The position numbers were made by a program, and so were the translations under genes. Shown here one piece after another: positions 47,479 to 61,285 of a stretch of 64,000 bases of DNA. Source of the DNA: Morinoia aosen. Taxonomy: Eukaryota > Arthropoda > Malacostraca > Amphipoda > Talitridae. The stretch's first letter is position 1. Every line of letters begins with the position of its first letter. The DNA is taken from the NCBI GenBank assembly GCA_030386875.1, contig CM059563.1, positions 15,642,001 through 15,706,000 on the forward strand, read 5' to 3'. The notes beneath the pieces are model-generated. The model was not told the DNA's origin. It saw only the letters and a program-made list of their open reading frames with translations, and did not search any database.

Positions 47479-50400
47479 AAACTCTAGCGCCACCTTGACG
47501 TACTCAGTTGAACAGCTACGCCATCGTGGTTCAATTCAGTTGCAAACTTTGGCCTATGTGGCTTCGTACGACCGAGGTGCACACGCTTATTCAACTGAAT
47601 TGCCCATGTAACTCAGTCCAACAGAGGTACTACTGGGGCTCGGTTTAACAGAAGCGTCTTATATATTTTTTGAAATACGAACTTTTAGAAGACGTTTACA
47701 CTCTATCACCACAGCGGTGATCCAGCGATGATCCAGCGCTTATACACACCTAGGCCTCGCGTACGTATTATAGAGTAAGCTGTGTGCCGAATGAAAGAAA
47801 AAATCAGACTCCTCAAAATTTTGAAAAAGTGGCATTTATATCTGTGCGTTTTATTGAGAACGGTGAGTAGAATTTCTCACGTGAAACTTCATCGAGGTAG
47901 TGCGTGTGTCTATTCCATAATATATTTCGTATAATTTTGTCATAAGCGAAGAGGATCTCAAGCATTATTATGTGACTCACTTTCATCAGTTGCCTACTGT
48001 GCTGCAAACGTGAGTTCATTTTATTATTTCTAATGTTGTCAATAAATATTCAAAGAATGATTTATTTTCATATGGTGCGTCCTGGAGATTGTATTTCAAA
48101 GGGCGATCAAGGTACGACGTGCATGTGCATGAGCTACGGCAAGAGCACGATGTCTAAATAAAAATGGTGATTTCGCCAACAACTCATTTATATCGCATAA
48201 AGAATAAGAAAGTTCGTGCGTAATTCTATTCTGTTTCAAGTTAATAGCATTTAAAATTTTTTTCAGCGACGTGGACTACTTCCAAGGATTCTTTCAAATC
48301 TACGGATAGGTTCTTTTCGTACTTTCACTTGATCAAAACTAGCCTCTGTTTTCGTATAAACGCATGAATTTTTTTTCGTTGCTTGTGCTCGAACCAAGCA
48401 ACATTAATCCAACGCCATAATTAATGTGAATAAGGAAAATCTAGTTGAAACGTTTGAAAACCTAGTATTTCGTCTACGATTAACAAACAGTATTACGACA
48501 ATGGAAAATAACTGAAAGTTAGAAAACTAAATCAAATATTTTATCTTTACATGGTCACTCTCTGAAAGCCACGTCTGTTTTACAGACTTACACTGAGACA
48601 AAGTCAACACACCGTTTGACTCTGTGAAAAGCACATAGCTTGAGCTATACCGAGTTTAAGTCTCGTATAATTTGAGTGGAGAGGTATGAATATTCATTTA
48701 ATTCGTCAGAGCATTCAGTATGGAGCGCGTCACTCATCTCGTCCAAACATCTGCTTCGTCATTTCCGATGATTGACACAAGCGCAATCTGGATACGGACG
48801 CCCAACTCACACAACCGCTCGATCCGCTCTCCACAGAGTGATAACGTTCAACGCTGCAATGTAATTTTCTTTTGTTACAAAATGTGCTTGCAAGAGAAGT
48901 CGGTCAACTCGTTTGATACCGAATAATTGTCGATATTCAAGTGCAATTTTTGGTTGCTTAGATTTTTAGCGTGGTAAATACGTGTAAATGAATCTTAAAT
49001 TTTTCGAAATTTTTATAAAAGCATCATAAAAACTACAGTACTACACTTACGCAGCCAGAAAAACAGCTTTTCTGTGTCTCCTTAATTTTCATTCAATTGT
49101 ATAAGACACACATCTTTCAATTAAGTTCGTTATGAATAAAAAATAATTTCTTTGAGAAAGGACATAGTGTGGAGCGTGTGTCTATGATACAGACTCGACA
49201 ACCTCTTTAGCGAACGATACCGCAGTCATAGTACATTGCCCATGGTGCCTTGTTGACGTCATGAGCTGTGCATTTCAACCAAAATTTCCTTAAAGTTCAC
49301 GTGGGATGGGGGGGGGGAGAAAACATCTCCTCTGCATCAAAAATACCAGAGTGGTGCGTATTTCTTAGCATTACTTTCTAATTTCTATGTCTGAGGAGTT
49401 TAAATTGGGTTCAACTTGAATAGTTAAGAGATTTCAACATAAGAGCTAAGACCTGTAATAGATCGAGAAAAATCCAATTTGCAGGCATAAGTAATGTAAT
49501 GCCTCTTGTGTGTCGTAACGGGTTTTCTGTGATGGCACGGCACTGAAATTATTTTACAAAATAAAATAAAATGCTCTGTTACAACTAAGTATACGTACAT
49601 TGTCGTATGTGCAAAAAATAAGTTTTACTCTTCCTCGATCGTTCAAATAAACAGGAATTAACTGACAAAAAGTTAGTTTTTCACTAATGCAATAATAATT
49701 ACTTCATTAGTAAATGGTGTCAGTAGCGTAATTCATGAATGCCAGAGATCAACTTTACAATATGTGAATACAAAGCGGGCTTACATTTAAATTAATTATC
49801 AAGGTTTCAATATATGATTTAGAAGATAATGTTGAGGTAATGAAGATAATAATCCCTGTATATGATGTAGATAATTATCTAACGGCTGTTCTATCACGTT
49901 TGGTCTGTCTCACACGAGTAAAGAATATGTAAAAAGCACGAGAAGAGAAATAATGCTTTCATATGTGCATTTTCCTTTAAATAACGCCTACGTTGAAATG
50001 GAAGTATTCCTCATTTCATTTGCCACAAAAGCGATTGCATAAATAACACTGCACGAGTCATCCCGCGATATCATGTGTTACACTCTCAAAACATCGTCAT
50101 CTTCTGCGAGAACATTGGTTTCTTACATCTGAACATTTATATGGGGCCTTCAAACTACTGAACCTTCATCGTAAGACTCTTTTTGTTTTGTTTATTCACC
50201 ATTTTTTCTATATTTTCCACTTTTTCTTAAATTAAAAAAATAAATAAATAAAAGCATGCCTCAGAAACACGTACCTAGCTCTAGATCATACTTCAATTCG
50301 AACAAAAAGAGTGATATTTGAAGTGTTCTGAAAAAATGAAATCGAAATAACCAATTCTCCGAGCTGTTCTATACAGCTTCGTTCTAGACGCAGGATTGTT

Positions 50401-50754
50401 GTACAAAAGGAGCTATGGCACAGCGCGACACCGAACGAGGCGGGATGTTCTGATGCTGGGAAAATTATGATCTTAATATTCCAGCACGGTGTGCCTAAGC
50501 TCTCTCAAGCTAAAAACAGAAAGACTTGGTGAATGAAATGAACACTCATTTCATAATTGCCTCCAAATAGTTGTTTTTCAAAATTCTACATCACTAGGCA
50601 TTGAGACATAATTTCTTCGCAAATAATGAAAACTATCCAAAATAAATATGACCACTGGTCTTTGTGAACAATAACTTAACTCTAAGCTACAGTTTTTGTT
50701 CGTCCTTTCTCATGCTGACATGTTCCCAGAATAAGGCGCTTAGTTTCCTTCTCT

Positions 50755-51420
50755 TTTTCTCACGCACTCTCTCTCTCTCTCGCTTGTCTCCGGCATCAGA
50801 GGGAGCTTCCTTCTCAGAGGCGTGACTTGCAGTCGCTGCTTCCTCTGCTGCTGGTGGAGCTGCTGATAGTGCTGCTGGCTGCTGGTTCTACTGCTGCTAG
50901 TCCTGTTGCTGCTGATTGTGCTGCTGGTGGTGGTGGTGCTGGTGCTGTGACTTTTGCTGCTAGTCCTGCTGCTTGTGCTGCTGCTGATGCTGCTGCTGAT
51001 AGTGCCACTGTTGGGGCTGCTTCTACACTGATAGTGCTCCTGCTGGCCTTGCTTTGTTGATAGATATGCTTCTGGTGTTGATGGTGATAGTGCTGTTGAG
51101 GGTACGGATAATGCTACTGGTGCTGACCGTGCTGTTGCTGCTGAATCTGTAGATGGTAATAGTGCAGCTGCCAGAAGTGTTGACGTATAACTACTGATGC
51201 TGTTGGTGCTCAGAGTGCTTTTGCTGCTGGAAGGGATGGTAGTGCTGGTGCTTGTGTTGATAGTACAGCAATTCACGCTGGTAGTGAAACTGTTCGAGGT
51301 AGTATAAAGCTGCTACCGGTAGCATGGATCCTAGTACGTGCTTGCAAAAGTTGTAGTGCTGCCGAGCATATGATGTCATCCAACGGCTGCTAGTGCTGGT
51401 GGTCATGCTGTAATTATTAC
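50755..51420. repeat. Impure CTG/GTG trinucleotide-rich region
   Basis: A (CT)n run at 50765-50785 is followed by about 600 bp of imperfect CTG, GTG and AGT triplets. Frames on the minus strand are Ser/Thr/Gln-rich (50740-51276, 178 codons) and on the plus strand Leu/Ala/Val-rich. Composition explains them, and I see no splice signals or domain supporting a gene. Confidence 0.8.
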
Positions 51421-51474
51421 TGCAGCCACATGTAATCTTGGTAGTAGAAAGGCTACTACTGGTGGCTATGTTAT

Positions 51475-51745
51475 TCCAAAATAGTATTACGCCATGAACT
51501 AAGTGGAGGACTGCAGGTAGTTTATATGTAACGTAAAAGTATTATTCCGCCATGGACTAGGGGGAAAACTGCAGGTATTAATGCTACTGGATATTACTAC
51601 ATGTAGCGCAAAAGGATTATTACACCATAGACTAAGAGCAGAACCGGTGATAGCTATGATGCTATAGACATGTAGCAGAAAAGTATTGCTCCATGGACTC
51701 AGATGAGAACTGCAGGTAGCTATGCTACTAAATATAGGATAAAAT
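51475..51745. repeat. Degenerate 57-75-bp tandem repeat, 4 copies
   Basis: 'aaaagtattattccgccatg' plus 'gactaag.g.agaactgcag' and 'gtagctatgctact' recur near 51478, 51535, 51610 and 51680, with variable spacing. It directly follows the triplet-rich region. Confidence 0.7.
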
Positions 51746-52449
51746 CTGCTTCTTTAAGTAGATTATTCATAACAATGTTATGTATTGAGACCAAAATGCT
51801 CGAGGTCCATGCTGTGTAGTAAATACAACAGCATACTTATAATTACACCCTGTACACCCGTATACTCGTTATGCTTTAACAAATGATACACGAACTTCAG
51901 CACGTGATGTGTGGGTCCTTCCTTAGCTTACGTCAGAAAATTTCGAGTCCATCCTTCTTCAATGCTTTTCTTGATGTGTATGTAAAAATTTCAGTACTAG
52001 GAGATTTTTTCAGATATTACTAAAAAATTTCTAGATATTTAAACTAGTGAAACACAGAAGTACGAAAAACTTTTGCCGAGGCAACATAAATAAATTTTTA
52101 TAGTAAGCGCATGTTAAAACATTATTACTGCTGAGGGTAAAAGCAATAAAGCATCGCCTAACAGATTAAAAGTAAAATCAATTCTTAATTACAAGAACCA
52201 TAACGCAACATGCCACACTCCATATCCACCACGCAGCATCAATAGATTTTTCTGAATAAAAACCAAACATGCGTTAAAATTTAGAACCCACACAATAAGA
52301 GTCAGTCAATTGAAGTTGTTCATATAAAGTTAGTGAATGAGTTTTTCTGCACGTTAATTCTGTGAAATGAATTCTGTAAATAATTGAAATGAATTATTCC
52401 ATTGAATAATTTCATACTTACTCAAAGACATTAAATCACAATTACCGAC

Positions 52450-52855
52450 TGACAAAGCAATGAATGCGGTGATTCCCCCTTGTAGAGAAAAAAGAAAATT
52501 CATTATTAAGGGCGAAGTTTATTTAATATCTACAGTATACCGCAGCATCGAATTACAAGTACCGCCAGGCACTGAAATGAATGCAGTAATTCCATACTGT
52601 AACGAAGAAGAAAGTTTATAACCATGGTCAAAGTTTATTCTATATCTATACCGCGACATCGAGTCACAATTACCTCTGGCACTGAGGTGAATGCAGTAAT
52701 TCCGTGCTGTAACGAAGAGGAGAATTCGTATTAAGAGCGTAGTTTATATCATATCTATACCGCAACATCGAGTCACAACCACCTCTGGCACTGAGGTGAA
52801 TGCAGTAATTCTGTGCCGTAACGAAGAAGAAGAGAGTTCATATCATGAGCGGAGA
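52450..52855. repeat. About 110-bp tandem repeat, 4 copies
   Basis: 'atgcagtaattcc.t.ctgt' recurs near 52464, 52581, 52691 and 52800. Each copy is followed by 'aacgaagaagagaa' and 'agtttat.t.atatctatac', then 'cgca.catcgagtcacaa'. The right copies are most alike. No open frame of note. Confidence 0.85.
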
Positions 52856-55800
52856 GGTCTGGTCGCATGCGTCAGGTCCACGCTCGCGCAGCAGCGTGTC
52901 AAGTTACGGCGCTTTTGGTAGCTCCAATTAGAGGCTTGAAGCGAGGCTTCTCTCGGATCACTGCAGCTATTAGGTTTCACTTCACATTTCTTGAGTAACC
53001 TGGATACGAGGCGAGTAAAATAAATACCTCCTGGCCTTTAATAAATCATCAAATGCGGCCGGGAAAAGTAACTCCGAGATGGCTACAGCGAAGGAGAAAA
53101 GATTGTTCCCGTTTTGGAACTAAATGTGAATAGATTAACTTACAAAAAACGGCAAAGAAATTAGCGTTAACAACCGCTTACCTTATTCCAGAACATGAAA
53201 GGACTAAGATAAAAACCCCTATGCAATCTTAACTCGTAATTCTAATGACAAGTATTTGTTATAAATGCGTCCCAACGCAGTCAAACTTTTTCGCCGGAGC
53301 ATGCATATTTTTCACCGACTGAGCAATTTAATTACTTGGGCGGCAAAAAAATGCATGCAGGCGGCAAAAAAGTTAGACTAGGTATTGTCAAGCTTTGGGC
53401 CTGTTCATGAATGTTTTGAAGTTAAATAAAGTGTTCAATTTATTGAATACTGTCTCCAGAAGACAAGTGTTTTCATTGGGTGAACATTCGCTTATGAGAT
53501 AAACCTAGATCGAAACAAAGAAATTAATTTTAGTGACCGAGTTGTGAGCTGAACACCACGCTCTATATTGTTTATCTGTTGGGCATAATTTTTGTTGAAA
53601 TGGGCCAAATTTCTCTAGCACAATGAATGGTTTCAATGAAGCGGCTGGGGAAAAACTGACGCTAAATTAAGCGTTATTCCCAGGCTGTCACCTCATCTTA
53701 ACGTGACAGCAGACTAAAGCTAATTTTATCTGAATCTTTACATGCCTGAGTAACTGAAATTCTCCAAGTAAAAACGATCTCAAATGCGCAAAACTTCGAA
53801 ACATACAGCCCATGAAAATAAAATAATATGCCGTAAACCATTCTGAATAATAAGACAAAGCCCGAAATAAGCCGAAGGCCAAAAGAGAACAGTGAAATAG
53901 TTCGTATCAGTTTCACTTTCTTTTTATCTAAAATTTGTTGCACACTTAAGTAGCAAATATTAATTTAGTATTATTACCTCATTCTCTTCACGCTTTTCAA
54001 AATAACTGTATAATACTATGTTAGCTGCGAAGCAAAAACAAGTACAATTCTACCAACGACTTCAGTTTGGAACGAGGAAATCTTATTCCCGCACGTATTG
54101 CAGTTTTTCTAGGCACTCCCAACTCCTAATTATACCAGAATTTTCCAGCAGTTGCCCTAAAATCTGAGGAAAAGCAGCCTGTGTTAAGATCAAAACGTCT
54201 CTCAAAGTCCATTAAGAAATATCCCTGCCGCAGACCTACCTTCGTGGCCCATCTTATAATATCAGTACTATAAGATAATCCATTGGAAATTTCTGGCTCG
54301 AATTCATGGTTTTTGTGAGCGCCTGAAGCCACAGAGACATGCCAGGAGCATCTGACCGCGCCCATTCAAGTCGGTGACAATGCCTCCTATAGACACCGAA
54401 GAAAGATGTCCTTGTCTGATTGCTATTCGATCACGCACCAGTTTACCTAAGTTTCTGCACCAGTCGTTCCAACTTTTCTTTGGGTGACATCAGATTCTTC
54501 TTTTTTATGTCTCATTGCTCAATTTTCAGCGTGGTCTTAATAGAAAATCCGTCATTAGACCACAAAAGTGTTTAGCCCTACGCCAAACTTGTGATACAGG
54601 ATTTGGTTGCTCCTCATTTGTTGTCTCCCACTTGGCTAGTAATTTGGAATATATGTAGTTGACCCAGGGATACAGACTTATCAATGACATGTTTTATTTC
54701 ATATAGAGCTTCATGCAATCCCTCAAAATATGCTACTTTGAAAATTCGTTCCCAGAATTAACTTTCACTCAACCCTCTACAGTCGTCCTTCACCCACATT
54801 AACTCACTTGTTTTGACAGTCGTTTTTTATCCATTACCTCTTATTTATTCCCCCCTTATATCTGTTTCACTGCACGTATGCCACAACACGACCACCTCAT
54901 TTGATGCTGTCTAGGTGTGATATTCTTCTCCCCTGCAGAAACTCAGTAGTTTACTTCAAATAGTCTTTGGTTTTTGGCGCTGCGTAAATGTGATTGTCGG
55001 AACGGGTCTGGTCGAATTAACTCAAATGTACAATCAGGTCGCTCCAAGAGGTTAAAATAACAGACTGGTTTCTTACAGCCATTATTATTGTTTAGTTTTA
55101 TCAAACATGCTCCTAGGTAAATCTCAGTAACAGGTGCCTTCCAGATCACATACAGTGACCGAGCAACGATTGAATGCGCAACACGAATAATTTTTTGAGT
55201 TTACAAGATTAGTATTTGAATTTCGCTAATTCTAGTTGCACCAATAATAATCCTCGCCATTTCCCCAATTCTTGCTATACGAGCTATAGTTTAATAAATA
55301 TATAAAGTATCTAGTCTATGACTACAAATCATTGTCCATCATAGGTTAAAAGAAAACCAGATGAATACAGAAAAATTTCCGCGTTCCCACAATTAATCTA
55401 TAACTTATTTGTAACTCAAACTCATTTTAAATTTCATATGATAATCAGTATTATGGTATTCTGCAGGTAAATTACCTTAAGTTAATTTAGAAATGAGCGA
55501 AAACTAGAAAATATTCCAAAGATCATTAATTCGACGTTCATCGCGGACAAAAGTTAAGGAGATCGCATGACAGAGCCATTGTAGTGCCTGCGAGACGTCA
55601 ATCAAACGAGAAGATCGCATTGACAGAACAGAGCGTTTTGTGCTCCGATTCTCCTCATATTTGCACTTACTACGACCTGCAGAGTTCCGGTGAACCGCAC
55701 ACAGTCCTCGCCAGAAGTTCATGTTCAGTTTTTTCCTCTAGTTTTTGCGGGTTCTCCTAGTCGTAATATCTTCTAGAAGAGGTTCATTTAATTACTATTA

Positions 55801-58800
55801 ATATCATGAGGTTTTTTGGTAAATCGCAAGCTACTCACTCCTCGGCGTAAGCCGGAATTTGTGATAAAAATACATTCATTTCACTCATTAAAAAGCGATA
55901 ACACCTCACTTAATAACACCTCACCTCACCTCACTTAATAACGCTCGAAATGCATGTACGCTGCAAATGATCGACATCATCAACATTCTGCCCACAAACA
56001 ACTCCTACTGAAATAACAGATCCTGTTAATCTAGTTTCATCTCAGGAGGACTTGAGAGCAAACAACACAAGTTGACAGTACCGCCACGATTGACTGCCTC
56101 AGGAGATAACGGATAATTAAGGGAAGACTTGCCAGGTTTCTGGAGAGATGGTGCTCAATGCAGGGCACACAAAGACCGTTTTCATAGATCGCGGCAAAGG
56201 ATCTCGTAGTCAATGGATTTCTCGGCAAATTGTTAACGTCTCCATCTTTTTTTGATGCGATTCTTTCGCGTATTTAAAGTCATTGAAAATAAGAAGCGTA
56301 GTGAAGAAGATCTACGGGTTCGCGTATAAATGTGAAAGCTGTGCCTCGGGGATGTGATTCTGGTGCAGATAGAAGCAATTTTTCCGACCAGTTTTCACAC
56401 AAAGGTAGTAGGTCAAGAATGCCTTATTAATTAGTACTTGCTTCCGTAATGCGTAATGCGAAGCTTTTGAATGATGCTAATGATCAGTCAGTAGCAAGCA
56501 AATCATTACATTTTTCCCCTCAGTACACTTAGAGCGTTCCATTTATGTAGACATCAATGTGTGTCGCTTGCAGTTATCTTCCTCTTTTCAGAGCACTGAA
56601 CTGCTATCACTATTCAAGGTTTTTAACATGAAACAAGTCCAAAATCAATAATAAAAATTATAGCTCTGTACCCTGTAGAGTTTACTCCACTAAGCCCATT
56701 TAGTCTGCAGGATTTCGTACGTATGCCGGAAAAAACTATGATATTATTTTGGATTGATTGGCTTTCGTCTGTAAAAATTAAGGGAAGGGATAAACAAGCT
56801 TCTCCACTGCGCAGCTGACATGCGCTTCACTGACGCTGCCCTCCTGAAGGGATGGTCGTTACGTGTTCAGTTATTGAAACTTTCCTTACAAGTAAGCTAA
56901 ATAAAATATGTAATTCATTTCTCAAAACTTTACACCAAAATAAATAGATAACGTTTACTCGATGTAGCCCAGTGGCATTTTGAGGGCTTCTGAGTGGAAA
57001 CCGATTATTATCCGTATGATGAATTATTATAGGCGACAATTTTAAGTTTTGACCTGAGAAAAACATAACTGAATCTTCACTCGAGAAGAGAAATTCAATT
57101 TGTACGTACCTGTCGTTAAATTTCAAAATTTTCTTTTACTTGTGCTGTCACGCATAATACAATGTATTTTTAATCGTATTTAGATGCATATATCAGACTT
57201 GAATATAATTTGTTATTAATCCTGAGCTCTCTTTCTCATGTTATGCGACACACTGATTAAAATATTAATGAATAACATAAGAATTAATATAAATTTTAAA
57301 GTGGCTTGTCTCTCGAATGTTTTCCATCAATTTCGGCTCGTTTCAGCACCTCTGACGTTATCATAACATGATATTAGTATTTTTCATAACAATTGTTCTT
57401 ATATTTTACCCATTCTTCTTGCTGCATTTCTTCACTGAGTTGTAGTTCTTGACCTCCAAAATTCGCTACGTTGCTCTGCTATGTTGTCCGGAATTCTCTC
57501 CGAGTCTCATTTCTAAAAGGATATATGTTTAACAATTTTAACGGCTGCGCAATATGAACGAATACACCCAATCATGAAAAGTCTCTTGAATATCTCCTCT
57601 GTTTTTCAATTGTCCGCAATTATTTTGTTTTACCACCGTATTAAGCGCGCTTCTTAAATATTTTCATTTTGCTCCTTTGCACAACCATTCTTATAGCCGA
57701 CTTACGCGGAGAAAATTAGTCATTTTTATACCTTTACCGAGTGCTCCTACTGAAAATGAATAAGAAATAAAATGAACGCTTTATTTTAAACTTTCTTACA
57801 TGCGCAATTTCGACTGTCTCGTGATTCATGCACCCAATCCTGAGAAGCCATCTTGAATTAGAATCTGAGAACATAAATTGAAAAACATCGGAACAGTTTT
57901 ATAATTTGACTTTCACACGTGCATTACTAACGCCATAAAAAGCACGCCCTCTCAACATCTTTGTTCTTAGCTCCTGTACATAACCATTCTCGTGGCGAGT
58001 AACGCGGAGAAAATCTTTTCTCGGTGCCGAAGCGGATCAATTGCGCGCAGCTGGAAGACGAAGAAGACGGTGGACGGTGGAGGTGACCGCGGCGTGTATC
58101 GGTGTCCTTAGGCCCTTTTAGAGGTATTGCTTTACACCCCACTAATGGAGGCGTCGTGCGGACACCCTCGCTCCTGGCGCGACAGCGAGATGGGCCGGCA
58201 CATGCAGCGCACATGCTTCGGTGTTGTCCAACGATCGCTGTTCGCGCGTCAACATGAGAGAGCGCCTGCGTATGCTCATTCGGAGAAGCAGCCTGCGTTC
58301 AAGTGCTCTTTGATAAATAAAAAATTTTTAACGTGTGGAAAATGAAAGGAATAAATTGAATTGAAGAGATGCGCGCTAATTTTAAACCATGAATTGAATT
58401 CTTTCATGTTCCGATGTGCGTGAGTTGACGTAACGTTTCAGTGGAATTCGAACTTACAACTGCAAAAAAATCAAATATTTCGCCAGAGTTTCGATGACTA
58501 TCAGAGTGAATCAAACTTTTCGCAAGTCCGACTGGGTTAAAATTTGAGCGATGATTAATGTACTAATGCACTCAAGTAAGTAATGAATCTTCAAGTCAAA
58601 GGAGAGCTGCGTGGGATGGATATTAATGAGAAATATATTTTTCGGAATAGTTTTTAACAAGTTCTTTTCATTTTGCTGATTTGCATCAGTTTGATTAGTT
58701 TAGCTGCAGCGTGAGATGACCTTCCAACTTTTCAATTCATGATAGCACTTGCACGAGTAACTTTGTTTGTTCGCAACCACATTCACTAATACTAATTCAA

Positions 58801-59519
58801 GCCTCGTAATTTTTCCTGTGAGAAACTTTCTTCAACATGACATAAACTTTGCAAATGAGCTAAAAAATATAATGCAAAAGGTGCCCATTTTTATTATTAT
58901 TTTCAAAGTTCTAATAACCATCAATTTCTTTGCTTTTAAACATGTGTTTCATTGCATTAAATGACTAATGCACAAATTTATGCATATCTTCGGTGATATG
59001 ATACCCTAAATTTCAGGAAAATGAACAGTAGTAATAAAATATTGTTGTGCTGCATTTTTCAATTAAAATTAACTCATTCTTTAAACAGACTGATCCTTTG
59101 TCTCCGAAAGTGTTTTAAAAAATTTTTAAGACATGTTTCGCAATTCAATGATTAAAGAATCTTACACACGACTAGAACAAAATATGAATAAGAGTTAAGT
59201 TAATTTGAGTGTCTATCGTCCACCCATGAGTACCAAAATTGATTTCTTTAAGAGACGGCATTCAAAATAAACTTTAAGAAAATCGCATTATTTATCTGAC
59301 CTCTAACAAAAAAAACCCTAAAAGAACACTCCTCGTCCTCTATAGATGTAGCGCATAGCAACTGAACCGAATTAAATAAGCTCCGTTTAACTGTTACGAG
59401 ATGATCATAAAAAGCGTAAAGCGAAACACAAGAGCAAGCTCTCTCTCTCTGCACCTCCGCCACACTCGGCTGCTGAATCTTTTAACAGGCAATTTGGTGG
59501 TGCTAATTGTGACCAGGCA

Positions 59520-59945
59520 GCCTGATATTGGCGGTCTCTGGTGTGCTGTGTCGTGTGCTGTGTGGCAGCATGATGATATTGGCGGTCTCTGGTGTGCTGT
59601 GTCGTGTGCTGTGTGGCAGCATGATGATATTGGCGGTCTCTGGCGAGTTGTGTCGTGTGCTGTGTGGCAGCATGATGATATTGGCGGTCTCTGGCGTGCT
59701 GTGTCGTGTGCTGTGGGGGAGCATGATGATACTGGCGTTCTCTGCATGGCGTGTTGTGCCGTATGTTGTGTGTCAGCATGATGATATTGGCGGTCTCTGG
59801 CGTGTTGTGTCGTGTGCCGTGTGGGAGCATGATGGTATTAGCGGTCTCTGGCGGGTTGTGCCGTGTGCTGTGTGGCAGCATGATGATATTGGCGGTCACT
59901 GGCGTGTTGTGCCGTGTGCTGTGTGGCAGCATGAAAATATTGGCG
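59520..59945. repeat. 51-bp minisatellite, about 8 copies
   Basis: The unit starts 'ggcggtctctggtgtgctgt' and ends 'ggcagcatgatgatatt'. Since 51 = 17 codons, frames are kept and several stay open on both strands (59401-59781 plus, 59405-59932 minus). One copy (near 59735) has 3 extra bases. These frames are repeat by-products. Confidence 0.95.
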
Positions 59946-60191
59946 CCGCTTAGTGTGCTGCCACGCTGGCGGTTTGAGTCGCATATGCATCATGATGATA
60001 TTGGCTTGATGGTGGGAAGGCCTCTATTATGCCTAACTACGTGCAATTTTACTGTCTTAATGTTTTATTACTATGATAGAGGAGCTAAACGTTGTACTGT
60101 AACGAAAAGCACTGGGAACGCCTTTCCATGTTCCATGGTACTAGATACTTGATTGTATGGTGACACATCACACATCGTGGTACCAGGATGA

Positions 60192-60272
60192 ATGGCCACA
60201 CAACTCACGCCTCAGTACTGTATGCATGGCCACACAACACACGCCACAGTACTGGATGCATGGCCACAACAG
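60192..60272. repeat. 34-bp tandem repeat, 2.3 copies
   Basis: 'atggccacacaacacacgcc' plus 'acagtactggatgc' starts at 60192, 60226 and 60260 (partial). It is unrelated in sequence to the 34-bp minisatellite at 26592. Confidence 0.85.
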
Positions 60273-61029
60273 ATTCGTTGCAGTAGGAGACGCACGCGTG
60301 CCGGTGCCTCATTATCGAACGAGATGATCGCCTTGTCGATTTTCCCTGGAATTGCTGCTGAGTCGCGCCGTCAGCCTGTGACGCTGCGGGGCTGTATCTG
60401 AAGCAGGGTTGTCTTATGCCGCTTGGAACCAAAGGCTGAAAATAGCCTAAAAAAAACGTCTTTGACGATAAACTCTTCAAAGTATTTGTTTCAGCAGAGG
60501 GAAATCGTTTTGATCACAGCATCGCTTGTAGTACGAGCGCTAATTTTATAGAACATCAACAATCCATTCCGCGTATTTTTATTTTCCAGAATAATTGGAA
60601 AAAAGACGTCTATGTTTAACCTAAAGTTTTGATGAAATCAATTAAGAATGAGGTATACAATTGTGTCAGAAATCATGATGGAGTGAGTGTTATGGCTTAT
60701 TGAGGTACCAGGTTTTTTTCGTGTTTCTATTATTTCTTCACACTACAATTGGAAAAATTCCAAGGGACTTAAAACACAAATACTTTGCTTCTCTTTGAGG
60801 ATATCAGCGGCTAACATCTTGTGCAAATCATTGTGATACTCTGATAAAGTTATGTATAATTGAATTTTAAAAATAATTTCACTTCCATGATAGCATTCAT
60901 GACCGGGACAAACATCGCATTATTGGAACCCAAAATTAATGCCTCTCACTGCTACTACACAATTCATTTTTCTTGGAGTTGCACGAGATCGGTGACTACA
61001 CCTTCGCCATAGCTGCAAAAACGCAAGCT

Positions 61030-61285
61030 GCAATTCTACGTGACGGATGCTCGGCGCAGCAAATTTCTACTACGACTGCGTTGAACTGCTGAGAAATGAC
61101 GCCGAGTTTAATGGCAGTGAGAAAGAGATGCACGGGGTGACCGTGAAGTGCGCCAGCGTGGCTGTGACGTTCAGGGGCGAGATCACGCCCCCGGGATGCT
61201 GCTTCACTCAGCAATTCATTGACAGCGCCGTCGCCGCATGCTCATCGCACCGATGTTCAATAATTATTACACCAAATTTTCGGGC
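61030..61285. other. GC-richer block with unrecognised open frames
   Basis: Open on the + strand (61047-61298; includes GEITPPGCCFTQQFIDSAV) and on the minus strand (60996-61214). Composition contrasts with the AT-rich surroundings, as for an exon or a conserved enhancer, but I recognise no domain and see no convincing splice frame. It lies inside the inferred Vsx-B intron. Confidence 0.3.

Noticed and set aside
46643-47493. Three minus-strand frames of 260-279 codons rich in Gln, Ser, Ala and His
   Set aside because: All three frames are equally open because the 29-bp unit lacks stops, which is a property of the repeat rather than of coding selection.
50740-51276. 178-codon Ser/Thr/Gln-rich minus-strand frame
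   Set aside because: Imperfect CTG/GTG triplets explain the composition; the overlapping + strand frame (50827-51060) is equally open, and no domain is seen.
59401-59953. Several frames of 117-175 codons on both strands
   Set aside because: 51-bp repeat (17 codons) keeps all frames open; no evidence of a gene.
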